From contig NC_092589.1 in the NCBI RefSeq assembly GCF_047663525.1, positions 57,469,501 to 57,533,500 on the forward strand: 64,000 nt of DNA, read 5' to 3'. The translations under genes and the position numbers were made by a program. Source of the stretch: Anas platyrhynchos (taxonomy: Eukaryota > Chordata > Aves > Anseriformes > Anatidae). The notes under the pieces are model-generated. The model did no database searches. It was not told where the DNA came from and saw nothing but the letters and a program-made list of their open reading frames with translations. Of the stretch, positions 56,403-64,000 are shown in pieces (the stretch's first letter is position 1; every line of letters begins with the position of its first letter).

Positions 56403-59400
56403 AATTAGGAGCAAAAACTCTTTCTGCTTCACTCAGACTGCAACTGGCCAAAGGCAATTCAGTCTGCACAGGGAACAACTAGTGCAGAATCAGAAGAGAA
56501 TATATAGTAGAAGGTTTTCTTGAAGCTAAAAGAAGGCAATTTTGACCTTGGTATATCGCAAGTAAGACACTAAGCTGGAGGCTGAAGTACAAGAATCCTT
56601 CTGTCTCTTAGGAAATCCTCTGTTTGCTCTGCGATAACACAATAATGTTGAAAACAGGCAGGCACCGATAAATACGTAAGACCAAATACAAGGCAGGTAT
56701 AAGCAGGGTGACATTGCTAAACAAAGCAGAACACTGCTTACTTTCACCAGAACCAAATTCTAACTCTGATATTTTGTAAGGACTTACCTGGACCTCAATT
56801 AAATATTCATTCATGGGAAAAAGCTATTTGTGTTTCATAGCAAACAGCTCATATACAATTTACAAATGGATACATATATCCTTAATTAGTTTTCAACAAG
56901 CCTGCTAAACAGTAAGGGCAAACTAAATTCATTTTATTTAAAGGCTGCAGATACAGTCACCTTATCTAATCAGCTCCAGCTGCCTTAAGGCCAGTAACTC
57001 AGAAACAAAGAGGCTACCAAACCCAGTAACTTCTGTGAGGCCTCACTGGAGGAGAAGGGGATCAGGTTGATTATTGCTCACCTGCTGCACTGAGGCATTC
57101 AGGTAACCTGAAACAAAGGGAGTTTTCAGTGCTTCCCAATGACACACCTAGTTTGTGAAGTAATTACCTCTGACGCATGACACAAAAGGTAAACACCAGA
57201 GTCTTGTAGCGTGTTGGCTAGCAACTCCTTTAAACACTTTGGGAAATGGTATCATTATGCTACCTTTAAAATAGCAGGTGAATTTCACCTGTCTGCAGCA
57301 GGTAACTCAGGACCTAGGTACTAATTGAGTACCACTTGAACCTTTGAAATAGAATTGGAGTGCTGCCTGAGATGTAACCTGTATTTCACACAAAGTTGAT
57401 TTGCTCCTAGGCAAAACAGAGCTCAGCTCTGTGTTTCACTTACTAATGTGTTGATTATCTTTAGAAGGTTGCATGATGAATTGTTTGGTCTCTTTTAATA
57501 AAAGACAAAAGTAAGACGAGGGGAAAAAATCTATTAGATTATGCATAACATGTAACCTTATGATCACCTTTTGTGCCATGGTTTCCTCTGCATGACCTCG
57601 CAGCAATTGCTAGCAATGCCTTTAGAGTCAGATTTGCTGGTCCATGGCTCTGTTTTGACCTTCAAGCACTTACGGTGTGGGAGAAGAAGGGCGAGGTGCT
57701 ACTGGACTCGAGAAACAGTGTGTTGTATCCCTCTACCTGGTCTCTGTTGAGACTGAGGATCTGTTGACCCCACAGTCAATGGTTCATGAGCTAATTGGTA
57801 TCTTTAATTAGCCTGCTGTGGTAAAAACACGGTAGTTGCAGCAATCGAATATGAAGTAGAGTTTCTGTATCCAAGAAGCTTGTCCGTTTTTCCCAACAAT
57901 GTCATTTGGCCTTGCAGACTTTGCTTCGGGTGTCTTAGCACAAACATATGTCCATTAAAGACCATTGTACACTTGCTTTGGATTACCTCCAAAGCCAACT
58001 GCACCTTGATCCTTGATCTGAGGAAGACCAGGAGCTCAAGAGCTGGAACATTTTGTAGGCATGCGTGAAACATGTTGGCCCAAAGGCATGCGTACATGCT
58101 TATGTGAGGTACTTTCCTATGAGAGAGTGGGTTGCCCTGTGTTATTCTCCCTGACTGTGGTCTCTATGCCAGGGCAGATGAGGAGTGAGGCTGAAGTACA
58201 GTGTCAGCCATGGCTTTTTTTTTTTCAGAGGTCATTTCTAAGGCCAAACACTGTTCTCCTGTGGATGTGTTTAACATAAGGGCTTTGCAGTTGGCCACAC
58301 CAGGTAACATGGCCTGGTTTTGACACCGCATGTTGAAACGCAGATACCCGAGGTGTGACCTCAGTTCCCAGTGTCTGAGCGTGCTGGGCCTGGGGGCTGT
58401 GAGCAGCTTCTTGGCTACTGTCTGTGGGAAGCTGTCTCTGAGGGCTGTTGGCAAGAGCCTGCAAGAAGGGCTTGGCCGACTCCAGGCGGACATGGCAGTG
58501 CAGGCCTGTGGGGCACTGCTGCTGCCCAGCCCTCCATGACTGCTCTGCAAGGCAGGGCAGCACTGAGAGGGGTGGAAAGACCAACAGTGACCTAGGTTCA
58601 CTTCACCTGCCTCATGCTATGAGACAAAAAAATGCCGAACGGCCCTTAGATACGACAACAAAACTGGGTGTGCAGCTGATTCACGGGGTGGGGTAAGAGC
58701 TGGACGTGCTCGCGAGGAATGCCACCCGGCCTTACGTGGGGACCCCCCTCACAGGAGGTGTGCCTGGGAGGGGTTGGAGGTGTCCTGGAGACCTGCAGAT
58801 AAGGTTCCCTGGGAAATCAATGTGGACAGGACTAACAAAACCTCTGTCCTGGTCATCACTCAGCGCTTCAGCCAAGCTCTTTCTCTCCGCGTGCAACCAC
58901 CTCCAGCAATGCAGTATTTTTTCCAGTTCTGTTCAAAGCCACAGCAACTCTCCTGATCCTATGAGATTGTCCCATACGTGAGCAATGTCACAGCAAGGAA
59001 CGCTTTTCTATTGTATTACCCTTGCTGACATCTAAATGTGCCCTTTCCTTGTGTTGCTCTCCACCCTCCACCCCTATTGCCTGAAATAACTGCTCACTCA
59101 TCACTGCAGTGGGTTTAGCTGTGCTGTATGGGCCTGCAGAGATAAGGAACAGTGTTCTTTAGATAACAGCACAGACTCTTGAGACTCTTGCACAAAGTTC
59201 TTTCTTGTCTCAGAGTTCAGCCTTCCCCCTTATTTTGCAAAAAGGAACAAAAAAAAATACTTCTCTACAGGAATTATGTTAAAATGCAGCACGCAGTATC
59301 CTTAGTGCAGTGCTTAGGACTTTTGAAATAGTGCTGTTTCAAGTAAGATTGTGCCGACCATTTCCCCACAGTACCTTATGTGTAGTATTTGAAACGATCT

Positions 59401-59920
59401 CTTTTTCTAGGCTCCAAGCAGCAATTAAGTATTGTGTTTCAAATGCCACTGCATAGCTATGGTAGGTAAATAATGGCTTAAATAAGAAGTAAGAAAAAGT
59501 TTTGTTTGCTTTTGCAGGTGTTAAATTTCAGCAGAACAATCTAACTCAAACAAAGCCCTAAACAAAAGTTACTGGCATTGCTCACTGAGTTTCATGTTAG
59601 CTGAGGCAAATAATCAAAATTCTCCTGGCTCTAAAATCTCTAACCACTGATTTTTACCAGAGCTGTAAAATTCTGAGATTGAGGTTTTTAATTTCAGGTA
59701 TAACATTTTTCTTTGAATTGTTAATGCATAGGAGAAAAAATTGCAGCAACTCCATGTGCTTAAGCACTGTATTTCTGTAATAGGTATCCTTGAAGAATCC
59801 AGTAAAACTTGCACTGACAAGCATATTGCGGGATTGAAATGTGAATTTAGCTTATTTTCATGTTCTTCTAATAACCTGCTTATTCCTCTCTTGCGAGGAA
59901 ATGCAATGCTACCTATTCAG
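56403..59920. other. Intergenic, with a GC-richer pocket
   Basis: Mostly AT-rich. From about 58140 to 58900 the sequence is GC-richer with overlapping open frames on both strands (145 codons minus, 58164-58601; 91 codons plus, 58706-58981). None has a recognisable domain. It may be an old mobile element or a non-coding exon. Confidence 0.4.
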
Positions 59921-60096
59921 CTCCCAGACGGATTCAAATTCAGCCTGTAAGCAATCTCAGAACATTAGGAAAGAGGTGATTGAATCGTTTTTAGACCCAG
60001 TAAATAATTCCATAGAACCCATTTATGACAAACTCTGCTGTAGTGAAACTCTGCTTGCAGAAAAGAAAATGAAAGCTGGAAGCTGTTTCAATGCAA
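59921..60096 (+). CDS. Candidate unassigned exon, Cys-containing
   Basis: I do not recognise it. The acceptor-like acctattcag is followed by an open frame SQTDSNSACKQSQNIRKEVI, then ESFLDPVNNSIEPIYDKLCC and AEKKMKAGSCFNA. It ends at a donor-like GTGAGC (60097) or reads on to TGA at 60105-60107, with a second donor-like GTAAGT at 60110. The frame upstream to 59841 adds a hydrophobic stretch (HVLLITCLFLSC), but its first codon is GTG and a TGA lies just before it, so no start codon is present here. Two N-glycosylation sequons (NNS, NAS) and several Cys would fit a secreted protein. This may also be chance. Confidence 0.2.
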
Positions 60097-60107
60097 GTGA
60101 GCAATGA

Positions 60108-60867
60108 TTGTAAGTGAACCCCTTCTCACAGGACTCAAACTTGAAGTCCTGCCTCAATGTCAAAGACCTTCAGAGGCAAGACCAGGACTGTAACTGAGAG
60201 GTCTTGTGGAGAAAATTCCATGACTTCAGTACAGGCTCCCATTGTAATTCTTAATTGGTTACTTTAGATTGCTCTCTCAGACAACCCTTGTTAATGTGAA
60301 ATGATAACCTTGGACTGTGCTCATGGTTTAAGCATTATCCAAAGAACTGCACGCAGCATGCAGGGACAAAGTCAGAAATTCTTTTGCACATGTGAGGTCA
60401 GAATCAGACCGATTCTGTCAGTCTGAGCGCAGGATGACAGCAATCCACCTGTTTATGGGCCTTATCAAATACTAAGTTAAGAGTTTGTGCATGCCAATCT
60501 GAAGGCAGTAAGAATTTACAGGCCTGATGCTGCTTTTAGTCATGGTGTTATTGCCTGGTTTCTTCTGCAGTCTTATTTAAGCACAAGTAGAGGTGGAAGA
60601 GCTGAGCTGTCAGTTCTTTGGAAAACCAGGATGACATGAATGGAACAAATTAGGGCTTCAGCAATGATAAAAATCTGCGATAATCAGGGGATTTTGAACC
60701 GATGCTGGTCAGAACTGTTGTCCTGTTAGTTTTAAGCTCATGCTAAATGCCCGTGTTTGTTGTTTGTCCTGGAATGAGAGGGGAGAAATGATTTAAAATA
60801 ACAGCTTCTTTTTTTTTTTTTTTTTTTCCCCAATCTTATCTTCAACGTAATGACTTTAAGGTTTCTC

Positions 60868-60898
<31 letters not shown>

Positions 60899-63800
60899 TT
60901 TTCTTGTTCTTTTTCCAAGTGTGTTCTGTTGTATATACATTAATTACTTCTGGTATTTATGTGCGTAGACTCCTTTTTTTGGGAAGGTCTGTTAGGTGGT
61001 GTTTGGTGGCAGTGCTCATGGGAGGGAGGTCAGCCAGATTTGGCTCACACCTAAGTAAAAACAGGGAGAGAGAAGGTAAATACAAGCCTGCTATTTGAAT
61101 TATTGAAGTTTCTCCTTTTCCCTACTTCCAGGCTCATTATGTACACAAGCTTTCCAGCTTGGAGCTGTGCTCCTCAGCACCCGCATGCTGCTTCCTGGGG
61201 CCCTCAGAAGCCTGGCTGCTCGGCTCTGCTCCACAATTTGTTTTGCAACTTCCAACCCAAAGCTGCTTTTTCTCCACTCGCTTGCCCTGTGCCTGCTCTG
61301 TTCCCAGTCACAGCCTGTCCATGGTGCTCTTCAAGCCAGCCCACCGTGCAGCTCTTCTTGCCTCTGGCCATGCCTCCTTGACTTGCTCCTCACCCCATCT
61401 GAGGGCCTCTGTTCACACTCCAGGCGAGGAGGGGCAGGAGGTGATGGTGGAGCAAGGCATGGAGCAATCCTTCTCGTTCCCAAGAAGGAAGTAGGGTGTT
61501 GCTCATTCTGAATTTGCTCGAAACACTCTCTCACTGGAGGATAGGCGGCAACCAGGAAGGAAGTTTGCCAGGTGAGGGTTGCTTGGAATTACCCACGAAG
61601 GCCCTGCCACAACAGCCCTGTCGGACCAAGAATTTTGTTCTGTGCAAGCAGTTAATAAAACCCTTGCCCTAAACAGGGTGAGCTCAGTGCAGGTGCTCGG
61701 GGCTGGGAACAGACTTCTGCGGGACACTCGAGGACCTTCACTGTCGCAAGCATATGGGGCAGCACTGGCAAGAGAGAGAAAAAGGGCCTGCTACAGCAAC
61801 CAGTAAATATTATATTGTCCTAGCAGCATAACAAGTTGGTTTCACTATTCTTCTTGTTTTGTTTTTCATTAATAATTGATACCCAATTAATATGGCAGTG
61901 AGCAGAATGTACCCCCCGGTATATCCATAAAAGAAGTAATTTATGGCCTGCTTTACAACAGTGCTGTGTAAACACTTGAGATGTGTTAAGTACTGCATTT
62001 CTATGGGAGTACTGGCACAGTCAGGTGAGCAAACACAAGGCTTTGGAGAAAACCAAGTGCTTTTGGTCCAGCCCAAGCTCTGCTACCAGCCTACGGCCAC
62101 GTGAGAGTAAAGCAACCTTGTCAATGACAAAATTGAAGAACTGAAAATGATCAGAACATTCCTTTTAAACTCCATGTTTCTCATATTTTTCATGTAGCTC
62201 GAATGCAGCATATGAGAGACGCTGGCCTTACTCCTCATGAATTTCAGTCAGTCAGGATGAGGCCCAGGATGGGCAACTGAAAGCAAAAGAATGAGAAAGG
62301 AAACACAAGGGGTCGTGATTACTCCCCAACATTAGAATGATTTCTTACAAGCATCTTAAAATATTCTTCAAAAAATGGAAGTGCTTATAAATATGTAATT
62401 GCACAAACCCCACATCGTCCTGTCATATTTGCCACCATGTGAAAGGCAGATTTTCCTCTATTCTTGTTCCCTAAGTCACAGAACAAGTTTCAAATTTCAT
62501 TATTCTTCTTTTGTTTGTTTGTTTATTTCTCCACAGGAGTAACACTGCTTGACTAATCCATATTGGAACAGCAGACAGACAACTTCTAGTGAACTTACTT
62601 CTGTGATCTTTGGTAAAAACTGAAAATTTCTTTAGTGTCTGCACATTGTAGGTCTCTGAGGCATACAAACTGCCCTGTTTTCTTGCAGACATAGGACTTT
62701 CTCTGATATTTACTCTCTATCCTCCCACATTCCGGTGCAATTCCTTTCCTTAATGAGCATGCATACAAAATGACCCCTGTGTTCTCTTCTACAAAATTGC
62801 ACGCTGTTTCCCTGAACTCTGGAGCTCACATTTTCATGATAAAAGGTGCAATTATTTTCCTATGCAGCAACACTCACAACAAGCAACAAGACTGGCTTTG
62901 CAAACAGATTTTCAGACTCTCATTAGGTTGCCAAGAATTGGTTCACTGTGGTAAGAAACTTTTGTGTGTGACAAATTCCCTTAATTTAAGCACCCCTCAC
63001 AATAGCCTTTTAAAAGAGCCGCCTTCTCAATGCAAAGACAGAGACTACTACTCAGTCTACCCTTCCTGTGCATTACAAAATGTATATTAATGAGGCAGGT
63101 AGAATGTGATTTTATGCATTTGATTATAAATGTGTGAACAATTATAACCTAAAATTATCACCCTTCATGACTAAAACATCATTCCCTAACTTTCCTCAAT
63201 TACAAGCTGCTCCTTAACGGTTACAGTTAACTCACTGCCATGCTGGGGTTTCAGAAAACTAAGCTGTGCACTGCATTCTTTGGTGATGCCTTTGTCTTGT
63301 GGTGGTGGTAAAACTTTGTTGTAGTAACCTACAATTATGATATTTAAGAGATAAAAAACGAATCAACGCTTCCATGAACAACGCAGTTTCACATTTTTAA
63401 TGTTGGGGAATTACCTGCATTTTAATTTTGGCACAGGTTTAATTCCCAGTAAAGTCAACAAGAGCCTTGAGAACCTAAGTTTGCTTCAGTTATAGGGGAT
63501 AAGCCCAACAGTCAAGATTTGTTTCCCAAATATCATCAGATATGCTCAGCTTGAGCAGGCACTTGATATAGTTAGCTCGAAGGCTGTAAAATCTTCATCC
63601 AAATAAAAACTTTTTTGAGATCTTAGTTGATGGATGGTTTTCTAAGTTGATAGTAAAGTCTTGATTTTCTTCTTAAACTGTGGTTGAAGCATTTGGGAGG
63701 TGTGGATCATTCCAGAACCACTCCTTGCGGAACAAGACTGAAGTAATGTTGTGTACTCAGGAATGTTAATGTCAATGAATCTAGACTTTCCAATCAATGG

Positions 63801-64000
63801 AAATTGTCTTACAACTACTGTTAATCAGGAACCTACTTTCATTTTTGTTTGGATAGAGCAGTTTAAGACACATGGCATGGGTAGAGTTAACCAGATAAGA
63901 GGCAGATTATGTGAAAACTGCAAAATTTACTTTCTGCTCCATCTCGAACTTTTTCCAAGTAAAGACAATTTAGCACTGAGCTTTATAAAAAAGTTCACTG
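60108..64000. other. Intergenic, no gene recognised
   Basis: T-runs at 60809-60827 and 60880-60902. The stretch 61100-61780 is GC-richer without a known domain. A non-coding exon-like segment (62537-62612) has a strong acceptor (tttatttctccacag) and a weak donor (GTAAAA) but stops in all frames. Nothing else is supported. Confidence 0.45.

Noticed and set aside
61810..62076. 88-codon minus frame with a hydrophobic segment
   Set aside because: It begins with TTG, has no splice context and matches nothing known.
62537..62612. Exon-like segment with strong acceptor
   Set aside because: Stops in all frames and weak donor; could be a non-coding exon but there is no support.

Overview
The window is vertebrate nuclear DNA, most likely from a bird. 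A 5'-truncated CR1 LINE 3' end (about 56078-56402) and a solo LTR of a common avian endogenous retrovirus type (about 18526-19116) point to Aves. Genes are split into short exons with GT-AG introns, and intergenic DNA is repeat-poor. I cannot name the species. The convergent SYTL3-EZR pair also matches the order at human 6q25.3.

Layout. (1) Bases 1-13328, plus strand: the 3' part of SYTL3 (synaptotagmin-like protein 3, a Rab27 effector). Eight coding exons give 384 in-frame residues: the end of the linker, the C2A and C2B domains, and the stop codon. The Rab-binding N-terminus lies left of the window. The inferred 3'UTR ends near 13990. (2) Bases about 14390-49900, minus strand: a complete EZR (ezrin) gene of 13 coding exons. 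All junctions agree in phase and give a 585-residue protein, against 586 in human. Coding exon 1 has only four codons and is followed by a 15.4 kb intron. (3) Bases about 49540-50470: a CpG-island promoter for EZR with a perfect AP-1 site and (GAG/CTC)n tracts. (4) Bases about 50500-64000: no recognisable gene. It holds one CR1 fragment, simple repeats, a GC-richer pocket and one weak candidate exon near 60 kb.

Both proteins act at the cell cortex. SYTL3 couples Rab27 vesicles to phospholipid membranes. Ezrin links PIP2-containing membrane and receptors to F-actin. Their adjacency is old synteny and not evidence of co-regulation. I found no novel system. The points most worth a second look are a T26 homopolymer forming the splice acceptor tract of EZR coding exon 12, an upstream ORF that overlaps the ezrin start codon, a 19-copy AATAAA array in EZR intron 1, paired inverted repeats, the antisense LTR, and the unexplained candidate exon at about 59921-60096.
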